DNA from: Dichomitus squalens LYAD-421 SS1
Taxonomy: Eukaryota; Basidiomycota; Agaricomycetes; Polyporales; Polyporaceae
Direction of reading: 5' to 3'
NCBI RefSeq assembly: GCF_000275845.1
Contig: NW_006766885.1
Span: forward strand, 510,693-574,692
Length of the DNA stretch: 64,000 bases
Part shown: in pieces, positions 47,439 to 59,326 of the stretch
Layout of the letters: each line of letters begins with the position of its first letter
How positions within the stretch are numbered: position 1 is the stretch's first letter
The notes under the pieces: model-generated
What the model was told of the DNA's origin: nothing
Database searches by the model: none
The model's input: only the letters and a program-made list of their open reading frames with translations
Position numbers and translations under genes: made by a program

Positions 47439-50400
47439 TCAGTCCGCATCGTCAGAGCTCCCATTGTCCCACCCCGCGCGTAGGAGCTTAGTGGGCGCTG
47501 GCGGAATGTCCGAGGTGACCGTGAGAGTAGTGCTATGATGAAGGAATGGCGCATTCATAGGTAGCAAGACGGTCTGCTGCCAGGTCTTGCTTGGTGGCTT
47601 CTGAGGAGAGGGGGGCTTACAGAGAGGGAGGGAGTTGGTTGACGAGGGTCTCGGATCCACGTTGAGAGGAGGAGCATCAGAGACGGACACGAGTCGTTCG
47701 ACAATCTGCTCGGAATCGTCAGTTAAGTCGAGCAGCGCAGAAGACGCTGACGAGGACCGACGGCCGGGTTTGTAGATCGATAATATGCTGGGACCACGGA
47801 AGCCCTCCTAGAGTAGGAGCGTCAGATGTCAGCGCCACCAACTAACCTAGCGCCGCCGTGGTGTTGAGCTGAACTTACCTCTTCGGAAGAAACGTCAGGA
47901 TCTACGCTTCCATGAACAGGCTCAGGGTCTTCAGTTCCGGCAGATGCTTCGTCTGGATCAGCTTCGAACAAGTCCGTGAAGCTAAGCATCGTGGGTCTCG
48001 ACAGTGCTTTCCCCTCGGACGGGTCTCCGGACTCGTCCGGATCAGCCGCAGAGGACGGGGTGGGACCCCATCGCCGCCTGGACATATTGAGTGGATTAGG
48101 TTTATAGGCCATAGACCGAGACCCGGCGTATGCAGATTTGACCATGAGTCTGGGACGGACAAACATCCGTTCCGTGTCTTCGTCCGACTCGTTCCCTAGA
48201 TCCTCCTGCTGATCTGATTCAGCAGGATCGGCGTCGCCAGAATCGTCAGCGACAGTAACAGGATGGTCGGCGTCGTCCTCCGGGGTGACCGGCAAGTCGG
48301 TGTCGTCCTCTGTGGAGGAAGACTGCGGCAAGTACAAGTCTTCGGGGGCCAGGATCTCTTCTGGATCTTCGGGAGGGACCGACGAGGTCCACTTGCGGCG
48401 AGCAAACGTGAGAGGATTGGGCCTAGAAAGGAGGCCTGCTCCGCTCTTCGACGCAGTTAAGAGTGGACGCCGAAACGGTTGGGGGTCTGCCTCCTCTTCC
48501 GCCTCCTCCTCATACGATACGACAGACAAGTCCGCCTCTTCACCTTCCGTCTTGATCTGTACCAGCAGCTCATCCTCCCTCTCGGCATCCACTTTGCGCC
48601 GCTTGCTTCGCTCCTCGTCCTCGTCCTCGTCCTCGTCTTCATCTCCCGGATCGTAGTGAGGCCGCTTCGGAAGCTGCGATGGCGTCTCGTTGCCGGCGCT
48701 CGCAGCTGCCTCGACCGCCTGGACCTTCGCCGCCTCCCCTTCATCACCAACTCCAACGTTTCCGCTCGGCACCATCTCAGTCGCCTTCGGCCGCACCTTG
48801 TTCGTTCTCCGTCCCCGCGCCATTTTCCGGCCACCGGCGCCGACGCAGAACTTGCGCTGGTATCGGCCGTTGGTCGTCGCCTTTTTACCAAATCTGCCGT
48901 TCGCCTCGCGCGGTTGCGATGCGACTGCGAGCGACTTTGGCGTAGGTAACTTGGGTGCGGCCTCCGTCTTGATAGACACGGGTGTAGACGGTTCCGGCGG
49001 CAGTGCGCTTCCGAGGCTGCGGAGGTGATGGCGGTCGTTCGCCTCGCGGTGTGGTGCGCTGAGAGGAGAGTCGGAGGAGTCAGAGTTTGAAGACGCAGAG
49101 GAGGTTGAGGCGGTAGAGAGAGGAGCCTTCGACGAGGAAGCAACAGGTGAGCTCTTGCCTTTCGACGGAGGCTCGCTCTCGCGAAGCTTGAGGCTCGGTA
49201 CGCGCGTGCGGCCGCTGCGTCGCTCGCTGACGCCTAGAAGCTCGCGTGCCTTGGTCGACATGCCCACCTTGTTCTTCGGCGGACGTCCGCGCGGCCGACC
49301 TGTAGCTGTAGAAGCGGAAGCAGAGGCAGAGGTGGTGGCGACCTTCTGCCTTTTCGGCGCCGGCGCCGGCTCTTCGGCTTCCACGGTACGTTGTCGTTTG
49401 AGTGGTCGCTTCTCAACGGCTGAGGCAGAGCGAGAGCCCAATGCAGCATTCGACAGCTTGTGATGGAGAGATGGGAGCGGCTTGTGCGGTGGATGGGCCG
49501 GCGTGTTGCTCCTATTCTCTCGTGGTGCAGGGACGAAGGCCGGGGTTCCGTCCGTGGGCATGCGCTCTGGCCACCGAGCCGCGTATATAGCAAGATGGCG
49601 CATACATCTACACGAGAGTTAGGCACGTCAATGCAACTGATGAAAAATTGCGACGCACCTGGGGCACTCCTGCTCAACCTGCTTGCGAGGCCTCCCTCTT
49701 TTCCCCGTCTTCTCCGGCAGTCCGTTCCATACGACCTTATCGTCCACAGAGATCACGGGGAGCACGTTCTTGCAAGTCATGCATGTCGGAAGAAGCTTCC
49801 CATCTACACCTCGAGGGCCGTCCTGCGGCTTCTTCGCAAGCGCGTCGGGCGCGTCGAGAGCGGCGGGCATGACGGGACGCCGTCGCAACAAACGCCCTTC
49901 CGATTCGGGATCCTCTTTGCCCTTTCCTTTGAGGTCTGCCAGGTCGGCGGTCGACGTGCGCGCGGACGCTGGCGCCTTGCTCTTGTGGTCGCGCATGGGA
50001 GTACTGACGCGCGACGCAGAAGACGCAGCGTCCCCGCGGACACGTAAACGAGAGGACGATCGAAGAGTGGGGCCATCTGCGACAGAACCGTTGTCGGACG
50101 TGAGCGGAGGCGTCTCGAGTTGACGAACAGCCGATGCGGAGCGCGAGCTCGGGGCGCGCGCCTTGCCTTTGCCCTTGCCCTGCCCGCTGGCGGTGCCGCT
50201 GATGCTCGCACCGACAGTTTCGGACGCAGCTCGAGCCTTCTGAGCACGGGTGGAGATGGTGAACGTGGGCGTTGTTTTACGAGGGGTAGACGCTGCTGAG
50301 GCGGACCCGGTTTCATCTGGGAGAGTCTCGGTGTCAGGAGTGAGGAGACCTGTGCGATTCGATGGACCTGCGAGGCCTGGTGCTGATGAACTGGAGCGCG

Positions 50401-51926
50401 GTGCAGACGTGAGTTCCGATGTGGCGTCGGGCTCAGCTTCGAGTTCAGCTTCGACATCCGCGTCAGAAGCGTCGTCTTCTTCGTCGGGCAAGACCGCATA
50501 CACGCCGCGGCGAGTCCGCCTCTCGTTGACGTTGACACTGGCGGAGCGGAATGGCGCATCTTCATTGTCTGTCGTTGAGTCCGACTCGTCCTCGTTATCC
50601 GAGGACGAACCGTCAGGAGCGGAACCAGAATCGGAAACCTCTTCGTCATTGTGCGGCGCGTAACCACCGCGGCCGTTGAACTCGCAGGTCTGGCAGAGAC
50701 AGTGGCGATTATTGCGACCGACTGCGTAGAAAACGGCAAAAACGTCAGGGCACGAATGTCACGGGGCGTGATTGGCAAGGGCCCGTGAAAGGTACATACA
50801 GTATCCGTCGCCATAGTGCGCTGTCACTTCCTCTCCGACGCCTATGTGCTTGATGACTCGAAACGTGATGTACCGTCCTTCGCGAAAGAGTTCGACGTTG
50901 TGGTCGCAGTCATGCTGTGCGAGTGTGAATGACGTGTAATGAGGGAAGACACGGGAGGTGAGATGATCAGCACATAGACGGAAGAATTATTGGCCAAGCG
51001 AATGTGCTGGGAAGCGGTAGAGGACGAACACTCACATTGACAAAGCGGGCGGGACCCAAGAATAGATGATTTTTCTTGAGCTGTTTGGAATGGATGACGC
51101 TGAAATCGCGACGAATTCCGACGCTTTCGGGGCGACCGATGTCAGTGCCCTTGAGCTCTTTGTCCTCCTCTTCGGTCAAGTCGGCCATGGAGCCCTTGAG
51201 CTCGGAGATCACGGTTCCAGGAACCAGAGGGCGGGTGGCGAGAATGCATAACTCCGACTTGCCGGTGCGATGGGAGTAGCGGGAGGTGTGGGCGATCTCG
51301 ATGGAACCAGAGGGCAGGTAGAGCTCAAAGTAGCGGGAGGCGTGGCTAGAGAGGGAGGAAGCGCGTCAGGGAACGCGCGTGTGTGATGGAATGGGAGGGT
51401 GGCGACATACGTGGCGAACGCGTTGATTTGCTTCTGAGTGTAAGATCGGACATAGTAACGTACAGCGGCGAGGCTGCGCGGGAGAAAGAGGGGAAAAGTG
51501 AGCTGTGGCTGTGGTTGGGAAGGAGAAGAGAGGGACTGGCGTACGATAGGAGATCGTCTACGGCTTGGCGGATAGCGGTCTGACTGGGGCCCTTGAAGGC
51601 GACGAGCTGTTGGGGGAGAATGTGGGGAGGTGAGGATGCGGGGAGGCAAGGACGGATCGTAAGACGTCAGTGGGTCGTGAAGAAGACGGGGAGAGACTCA
51701 CACGTCGGACAATCTTCATGAGGTCCTCCGGGTCAGTCTTGGGGAGCCTCCTGGAGGGGTCCATCTTGTGGACGACGAGAGGAAAGCCGCCTGTGCCGAG
51801 TTTCTCAACGAGCAGGTGGCTGAGGAAATCGTCGTCGCGCGACAGGTCGCGCATGTTCATGATCTTGGTTGGGCGCCATGCGCCCTTGAGGACGGAGGAC
51901 GTGGAGCCCGCGATCGCGGGAGGCAT
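47439..51926 (-). CDS. SET9: histone H4-K20 methyltransferase Set9 (KMT5/SUV4-20 type)
   Basis: SET-domain enzyme that methylates H4K20 and in fission yeast supports DNA-damage checkpoint signalling. Start MPPAIAGSTSSVLKGAWRPT at 51926 (a longer frame begins with GTG). The N-terminal helical part contains FLSHLLVEKLGTGGFPLVVH. The SET domain has ELYLPSGSIEIAHTSRYSHR, LGPARFVN|HDCDHNVELF, ITFRVIKHIGVGEEVTAHYG and the post-SET cysteines RHCLCQTCEFNG. A long tail holds a four-Cys cluster (TCMTCKNVLP...CPRCMRH), AT-hook-like GRPRGRPPK and RGRPRKQ, acidic runs, and two copies of a PNPL..RR.W motif. It ends GWDNGSSDDAD. Roughly 1,300 residues, much longer than S. pombe Set9. The tail extension is basidiomycete-like. 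Confidence 0.9.
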
Positions 51927-52420
51927 GGTGGGCAAAAAGGCCCTGCGCGAGGGGGTGAGGAGAGGCGGGAGGATGGGGCGGAGGAAGATGGAGAGAGGAG
52001 AGAGAAGCGGGCGCAGACGCGGACAACGCACTCAGCCGCGCTGGCCGTGAGCTGAGACCGTTCGGGACAAGGCCACTGCGGTCCGCCCTGAGCGTCTGCA
52101 CCGGCGCTCACTCACTGCGACTCTCTCTCCCCGACGCCGTACCACGCGCGCATGCACGGCCCACGCACATGGCAACGCTCACGATACTGTGGTCGCATCT
52201 TACAATGTACATCCTAGCAGTCACACTTTCCGATCGGTAGCATCGCATGGACGGAACATACTCATCATACAGTAGGTGCAATAGTACCAGCAGCAACATG
52301 CGTCGGCGTCGTCATCATATCGGCGGTTTTCATGCATACACCCAGCCAGCTCGCACGTCTCCGTCCCACATCCGCCCAGACGGCCTCTCGCACTGCAGTC
52401 CCCACACATCACGCGACTCC
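51927..52420. other. Set9 promoter / RPS8 3' flank
   Basis: About 490 bp between the Set9 start and the eS8 stop, both on the minus strand. No gene was recognised. Part is strongly G+C-rich. Confidence 0.5.
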
Positions 52421-53514
52421 TTATGCCGCATGTGCGTGCTTCTGCTTGCCCGTCCTGATCTTCCTCAGGTAGAACTGCCATCCCATGTGATACATGTTAG
52501 TATGCAACTTGTCTTCTCTCCCCCACGCGCCACCGTACGCACCTCGAGTTCCCGGCCTTCCAGAATGTACCCGTCCGCCCGACCCGACTGGCCAGGTCGG
52601 CTGCTGATCGCAGCGTACAACCGCCCCGCCGCAAATTGCGTCTCAAGCAGAGGGTCGATCTTGGCATCTTCATGTCACAACCATCCGCACATCATCAGGT
52701 CCAATCACCCACACATGCAGCAGCAGCGACGTACCCTTCTTCCGCTCCTCCAGCTTGCGCACGACATGCTTGGACTGCTTTTTCTCCTCCTCGCCCTCAG
52801 CAGCAGCATCCTTCTTTCCACCCTTCTTCGTCACGGGTTGGGCGTACTGTGGGAATCGTAGCGTCAGCTCGACAGAAAAACGCATCACATAGCAGACACG
52901 GTCTGTCACGTACGTGGGCCTCGTACCACTGGCGGAAAGGGGCCGCATCGACCTGGATGATGGCATTCTTGACGAGAGTGTTCGTCCGGACAAGCTCATT
53001 GTTGGACGCGTTGTAAACCTGCGCGAGAAAGCGTCGAGACAATTTTTGTTAGCATGTTCCCGTAGGAAAAAGAGGGCAGGGACGGGATTGGGCAGTGCGT
53101 GCAAATTGCATGTCATGCCGGGAGAACCAATGAGGAGTGCTTAATCGAGACAAGACTTACGACACCGATGATACGGGTCTTCCTTGTGACAGACTCGCTG
53201 CCCCATGCGAAGTTACCAGAGTCGAGACGGAGAGCGCGGTACTTGAGGTTACCGCCACGAACACGGACAGTGTGGATGCGCTTGGGGCCAAGCTTGGTGC
53301 TGGCAGCCTGGCGACCGAGCTCGAATTTTCTCTTCTTGCGGTAGTGGGGGCGTTGGGCACCAGTATGCGAACGCTTGTGCCGCGAGGAACGGGAGATACC
53401 TGCAGATTACGGACGCGGGGCGGATTGAATGTAAAGGTAGACGTGATGCAGAGGCCGCACGATATGCAAGGTCAGTTCTGCAGACATACGAACAGAGGGA
53501 CATCACTGACCCAT
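52421..53514 (-). CDS. RPS8: small-subunit ribosomal protein eS8
   Basis: Component of the 40S ribosomal subunit. Exons on the minus strand join to [40 protein letters not shown] and [20 protein letters not shown]. These are followed by [60 protein letters not shown] and a charged stretch. The last part is [40 protein letters not shown] and QKHAHAA. About 205 residues, as usual. The first coding exon is only ATGG (53511-53514), followed by an intron, as in several highly expressed ribosomal genes. The S8e signature [16 protein letters not shown] is intact. Confidence 0.96.
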
Positions 53515-54510
53515 GGCGGATGGTCTTGAGGCTTGAGGGGACGGCGTCCTGCAGCGGCGATGTACGGTGGACGACGGATTACAGTTTACAAAACAAAGTT
53601 TGATGGAGGAGCAACTCCGACTGAATCTGCAGCCACCGCCATGCGCGATGGGGAGACGCCCATCCCACGAGCGCTTGAGACTTGGCCGTGAGTGCCTAAG
53701 ACTCTCAGTCTGGACCGACATTGATGGACAACGCGCAAACCACAGTCCACCCCTCCTCCATTTTGTCTCACTGGCTATCTCACTGACTAAAGCTTGCACG
53801 CCATATACACCGCCGGTCTAACTCACTGTTTGTCGCCGTCCTTGAGCTCCGGCATGGAAGAGCGCTGTGGATCATAGCCACCTTCCTGATCCAATCCTCC
53901 ATCTTCGCAGTTCCTCACCCCGTTCGCCTTCATCGCCGACATTGTGGAGGTTCACAAATTGCTACGGTGTTGTGCGCTCATCCTGGGAACCCCTAACGCC
54001 CTGTCACCAATCCCTCAGTACCCCTCCTGAAGCGCATTGATACATAGGACGCCTGGCAGGAACAGCCCGGGGAATAGAAGCCGAGAGGGAGCAGGAAGAC
54101 GTAACGTGCCTGTCTCATTCGCCCAGCTGTAGTACCTCGCACAGTCTTCCTGTTTCTACTTCCTTGACCTGTCATCCTATCCTCTATCCGCGCGGGTCAT
54201 GATCTGCCACGCGACGGACAATGTACGGTGTCGTGAACCCCATTGCACATATTCTCGAGATGCCATACACGCTTCAAGTTGCGACGCGGGCGCGCATTGG
54301 AATCGATAGGCTTGGGCGTTGGGCGACAAGGAAATCTAGACTGCGCACTCGCGTCGACGATGATCGCCCGTGCACATGGCTTCTTACATCGACCGCTACT
54401 TAAGGCCAATCCCTTTTTCGACATAGCTCGTCGACGACGCCCCTCTTGTCCTCAGGGTCGCCCCTGCCGTCTTTTGAGTACCTCGCTTTCGCTTCCGCCC
54501 TTGTCACGAC
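53515..54510. promoter_or_regulatory. divergent promoter region between RPS8 and UGP1
   Basis: About 1 kb between the divergent start codons. No recognisable gene. It should hold the ribosomal-protein promoter on the left and the UGP1 promoter on the right, where the sequence just before the ATG is strongly C/T-rich. Confidence 0.5.
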
Positions 54511-56630
54511 ATGTCTCTCGCCGCCGCTCACCTTTCCGAGAAGGCGCCTCGCACCAGGGGCGTCTCTGCCATGGTATGTCTACCATCTGGGATCGCCTCG
54601 CACTAGTGCCCAGTATCACCCATACATCCCACCCGTGCCATGGCGGCTGTCGTTACCCCCAGCATATGTATAGGCTGCTTGACATCTTTCGCTCATCCGC
54701 CTCTCGAATCGTATAGCACTTCAAGAGCGCGACTACTGGTGTCGCGACCAAGAACATGCGAAATGAGCTCAACAGACTCGTGAACACCGTCTCAGACCCC
54801 GCGACGAGAAAGGTACGCACCTGATGGCACATCTCTCCACGCTATAAGCGACCCACGTTGACTTCAAAACATGTAGGCGTTCGACACGGAGATGCAGTCC
54901 TTCTTCTACCTCTTCACTCGCTACCTCGCCGAAAAGGCTCAGAACAAGGAGATGTGAGTCTACCGGTTCGCCATGGTCTCCGAACTCGTGTCGACGACAA
55001 TGTTGCGTGCCAGCGATTGGGAACGCATCAAATCTCCCGCTGCAGACCAGATCGTCTCATACGATGACTTGCCCGCTACCACGGACCCCAAGAGTCTGGA
55101 CAGGCTCGCCGTCCTTAAGGTCAACGGGGGTCTTGGGACATCCATGGGTATGCGTTCCTGGGAGCCGGAATCTGCAATACCTTCTGACGCTGATGTCTTC
55201 TGTTCTTCACTAGGAATGACCGGCGCAAAGAGTGCCCTCGAGGTCAAGGACGATATGACTTTCCTCGATCTCACCGTGCGACAGATAGAGCACCTCAACA
55301 CCACCTATCGCGTCGACGTGCCCCTGATACTCATGACATCCTTCAATACTCATGACGACACTCTCCGCATCATCAAGAAGTACGCAAACCAGCAGCTTCG
55401 CATTACAACATTTAACCAATCGCGTTACCCTCGCATCGACAAAGAAACACTTCTGCCTCTTCCCCGCTCTGCGACGGACGACAAGTCCAAGTGGTACCCA
55501 CCCGGTCATGGTGACTTGTACAACGCCCTATTGCACTCGGGCGTGCTCGACCAGCTTCTGGCTGAGGGTAAGGAATACCTCTTTGTATCCAACTCGGACA
55601 ACTTGGGTGCTGTCGTCGATCAGAAGATCTTGCAACACATGATCGACACGAATGCAGAGTTCATTATGGAGGTGACAGACAAGACTAAGGCTGACGTCAA
55701 GGTACGGGAGCGTTGCACCCACTGTGGTATGACGGCTGATGCAAGCTGCGTCCAGGGCGGTACCCTCATTGATTATGAGGGGAACGTTCAATTGCTCGAA
55801 ATCGCCCAAGTACCGTCGGAACACGTCGAGGATTTCAAGTCTGTTCGTAAGTTCAAGATCTTCAACACGAACAACCTGTGGATCAACCTGAAGGGTAAGC
55901 ATATGGGGTGGAGGCCCAATGAGCAAATAATTGCTGACATACGATGGCGTGAAGCGCTCAAGCGCATCATGGAGAACGAAGGCATGGAACTCGAGATCAT
56001 CGTCAACCCCAAAGTTACAGAGGATGGCGTCTCGGTCATTCAACTGGAGACCGCCGCGGGTGCGGCCATCCGCCACTTCAAGAACGCACGCGGCATCAAC
56101 GTGCCCAGGAGCCGGTTCTTGCCTGTGAAGAGCTGTTCCGACCTTCTGCTCATCAAGAGCGACGTCTACTCGCTTGAACACGGCGAACTTGTGATCAACG
56201 AAAACAGGATGTTTGGCACGACGCCTGTTATCAAGCTAGGCGACCACTTCAAGAAGATCGCGCAGTTCCAGAAACGGTTCAAGAAGATACCCAAGATCAT
56301 TGAGCTCGACCATCTGACGGTCACTGGCGACGTGTATTTCGGCCGAAATGTGACTCTCAGAGGCACTGTCATCGGCAAGTGGATTTTTGTCGCTGCACGA
56401 TCACCAGGAGACTGATCGATGGCAACTTAGTTGTTGCAAACGAGGGTCAGCGTATCGATATCCCCGACGGTTGCGTGCTGGAGAATAGTGAGTTTGCTGC
56501 TATCACGGCGTCTTATCACTGACCTCAATCGCGTGCAGGGCTTCTATCTGGAAACTTGACGATGACTGTAAGTAATGCCCGTGCAATCAATCGACGTCTT
56601 CCCTAATGCCTCGCCTTCTAGGAACTATAA
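54511..56630 (+). CDS. UGP1: UTP-glucose-1-phosphate uridylyltransferase (UDP-glucose pyrophosphorylase)
   Basis: Makes UDP-glucose for beta-glucan, glycogen, trehalose and glycoprotein synthesis in the cytosol. Start [20 protein letters not shown]. The nucleotide-binding loop [18 protein letters not shown] is formed across an intron. Other landmarks are [96 protein letters not shown] and the [17 protein letters not shown] region. The C-terminal beta-helix ([48 protein letters not shown]) ends at 56630. The intron after GTVI must use a GC-AG splice (donor GCAAGT near 56376). About 500 residues, the normal length, intact. Confidence 0.95.
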
Positions 56631-59326
56631 ATGGTGTCCTATATACCCACGTACGATACTCCTCGCTACATCTGGCTCCGCGTTAGGTTTCAGCGTGCTG
56701 TGCTAATACACTATCGTCGCCGTAAGCTCATCGCCTATATCTGTTATCGGACGAAGGGATGCCGCCAATGTTGCCACTGCACGGTTATACGGTCATGTCC
56801 CGGTTCTTGGCATGCTGAGATCATCCATCGTTCATGGAGGGCTCGTGTCTGCCTCCGGCATCCGATGGTGCATCGTTTGAATGTGCTGACGGCACCCGTC
56901 ATTGAGATTTAGCTGCAAATGCGATGACGGGCAATTCGGCGTATTTTGAACGACCGTTTGTCGGGACCATGAAGTAGGCCAATTACGCTGTCAGCGACCT
57001 TGTTCCTTCTATTCTATATCTCTGCATGCGTTGATGACATCTGGCGAGTCTGTCGTTCCCATTGATGTCCCGCAGGTTGGCAAGCAGGTCCGTGAATTAC
57101 GTTTGGGTTACACTGCCGATCAAGAAGCATGACGAACTCAAAGTGTTCGGGGTCATTATTTCTGGGATAACTAGTTGTGAGTCAATTGCGTCCCCAACCC
57201 GCCAATGTACGCCAGCACTTCCCTTGTGAAGTGGGCTCCAGCGAGCCTGTACACTAGCTCCTAATACGTCACTGATCCCGACCGCCACCATCTGCCTTCC
57301 TATACGTGTGTACATACTCAACCAACACATAGATCGCAGCGGAAACTCCTCCCCGGCCCTCTGCACTTGACACACAAAGATCGAACTACTGCGTCAACAG
57401 CTTGAGCTAGTCTGCGAACTGCAGGCAGCAGGCTGGGATCATGGAGTGACGCTCAAAGGCGTCCAACGACTGGTGGCCTGCCGAAGATAGGGTACGGATC
57501 TCAATTGGCCCTAGTCCGAGGCGTACCCGTTGCATCGATGTCGGAGGGTTTGGTACGCTGCGGATCCACCATGTGCACCAGCGTAGCCAGCTCGGCAGAG
57601 CCACTCCGTGACCACTGGTACATGGTGGTGAGCCCACTTGCCCTACAAGCTCCACCGCCACTCATCTGGTATGCCAATGAATCAGTGAATACATAGTGCC
57701 CGGGCACGTCTTGAAGGTGCGCAGGATACCTGTTGGCATACGATTCTCTGGATCACCCTAGTCTCCGTATCGTCGCCTTCAGCCTTTGGGGGCTAGGATT
57801 CTCTGATACATCAAAGAAAGGCTTTGCTGCCCGCCTGTGTGTTGCGGTACGAGCAGATTCGTAGGGTCGCCCGAGTGTTGTCCTACTCGCCTCGTTGAGA
57901 TATTTTACAAGCGGATGGTGAACTTCGCTCATAATAAATATGTTACGCTCGACCACCTTCCTTACTCAGTGCGTCTGAAACTCTCATGTTAAAAAAGAAG
58001 GTTGGGGACATCATGTCAGTCATGGCATGCATGACCTCTGGCACGTGGTAGAGTCGAACGTAGACATTTGTTGCACGTCCTCGATAGCTCGTTTATGACG
58101 TTGTAAGCACACACCTCACATGAGGGCTAGCACTCCAACTACATAAGGCGCGTACTTGATTTCTTCAGGTGTTCTTGTGGTTGTGGCTATCGCTTATGGA
58201 CACCGTGATTGGCGCAGAACGACTGTGCCCTGTCTCTATGTTATGCACGCGGTCACTCCATATACCGAGTGGGAGGATAGAGGACGCCAGCATCAAAACC
58301 TTCCAGGTAGCAGGTTAGCGAATACTCACATGAACAGGCTACGCAGCCAGACCACCGCTACTCTCTTGCTGGTACCCAGCTGGCATACTGACATGGATCT
58401 ACGAGAAGCTACCAAGTTGGGCTGATGCTCAGCGCTCAGCGCTCAACCTAGAGGACGACCATGCGTATACGTCTTTGGACATCATTCACGTCCTCATGAT
58501 GTTGCATAACTTCGGAGTGATATCGATCGAATTGGTGCTCTCGTGCTGGGCCTGCGGTGTCTGTCAGAATCTACATACACAAGAGGAGGTTACCGAAGAG
58601 AGACAACTGCAGCTATCGTCATATGACATATGGCCTCGGAGTCGCGGCAATGGAGTTTTCGCGTCCGTTCATTCACACGGAGGATACTTTGCGACGCAGA
58701 AGGAGCCTGAGGGAACTTATGAGGAACGTCAGAACCGTGTTTCCAGATGAAAAGACGGCAGATCCGGGGGAAACGGGCGTACCTGAAAGGTGTCAAGAAA
58801 GGAGCAGGTGAACGATGGTGCTAGTGATTCGGACTGGATATAGTCTCGCAATCCAGGCTACACTCGCTCGTTCTATACAGCCTGGGAGCGTGCGGTGGGA
58901 AGGAGCCTGCGTTGGGGGGGGGTGGCTGGTATCGGAGCGGAGACCGAGGGCCAGGTGCGGAAGGAGATGCCGAACGGCGCCGGATGCGGATCGGCTCGTT
59001 GCAGGCATCGGACACAGGTCTCCACCAGGTGCGGGATCTCGACTTGCTCGTTGTCCACGACGTCGTCCGTGGCGAGCTCTGCTCCAATCCCTCTTCTCCC
59101 CCTCAAAAATCCAGTCTGTCGCCCTCTTCAGACTCTTCTTCCCTTTGTCCTCGCCCTCGCCTATCCTCGTAGCCGCCCAGGGAACAACAACAACGTCGCA
59201 CAATAGACTCCGCCGGGTAAGTCTCACAATACAGCCCTTGTCCTCGTGCACAATGCCCCGCTCACATACGACACAGTGCACTTATAGCTCGTCGCGCCAG
59301 CTCACGCTGGTCGCCTCTTGCCCTTC
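56631..59326. other. 2.7 kb without a recognisable gene
   Basis: Short frames only. At 58427-58447 there is a small 7-bp tandem repeat, CTCAGCG twice plus a CTCAACC variant, that contains the same octamer found at the transposon target site. The right end, from about 59150, is pyrimidine-rich and holds a possible 5' UTR intron donor (GTAAGT at 59218) before the TRP-like gene. Confidence 0.45.

Noticed and set aside
54973..56415. Single-exon 480-codon reading of UGP1
   Set aside because: It retains introns (for example at 55147-55213 and 55702-55758), lacks the true N-terminus and ends inside the GC-AG intron.
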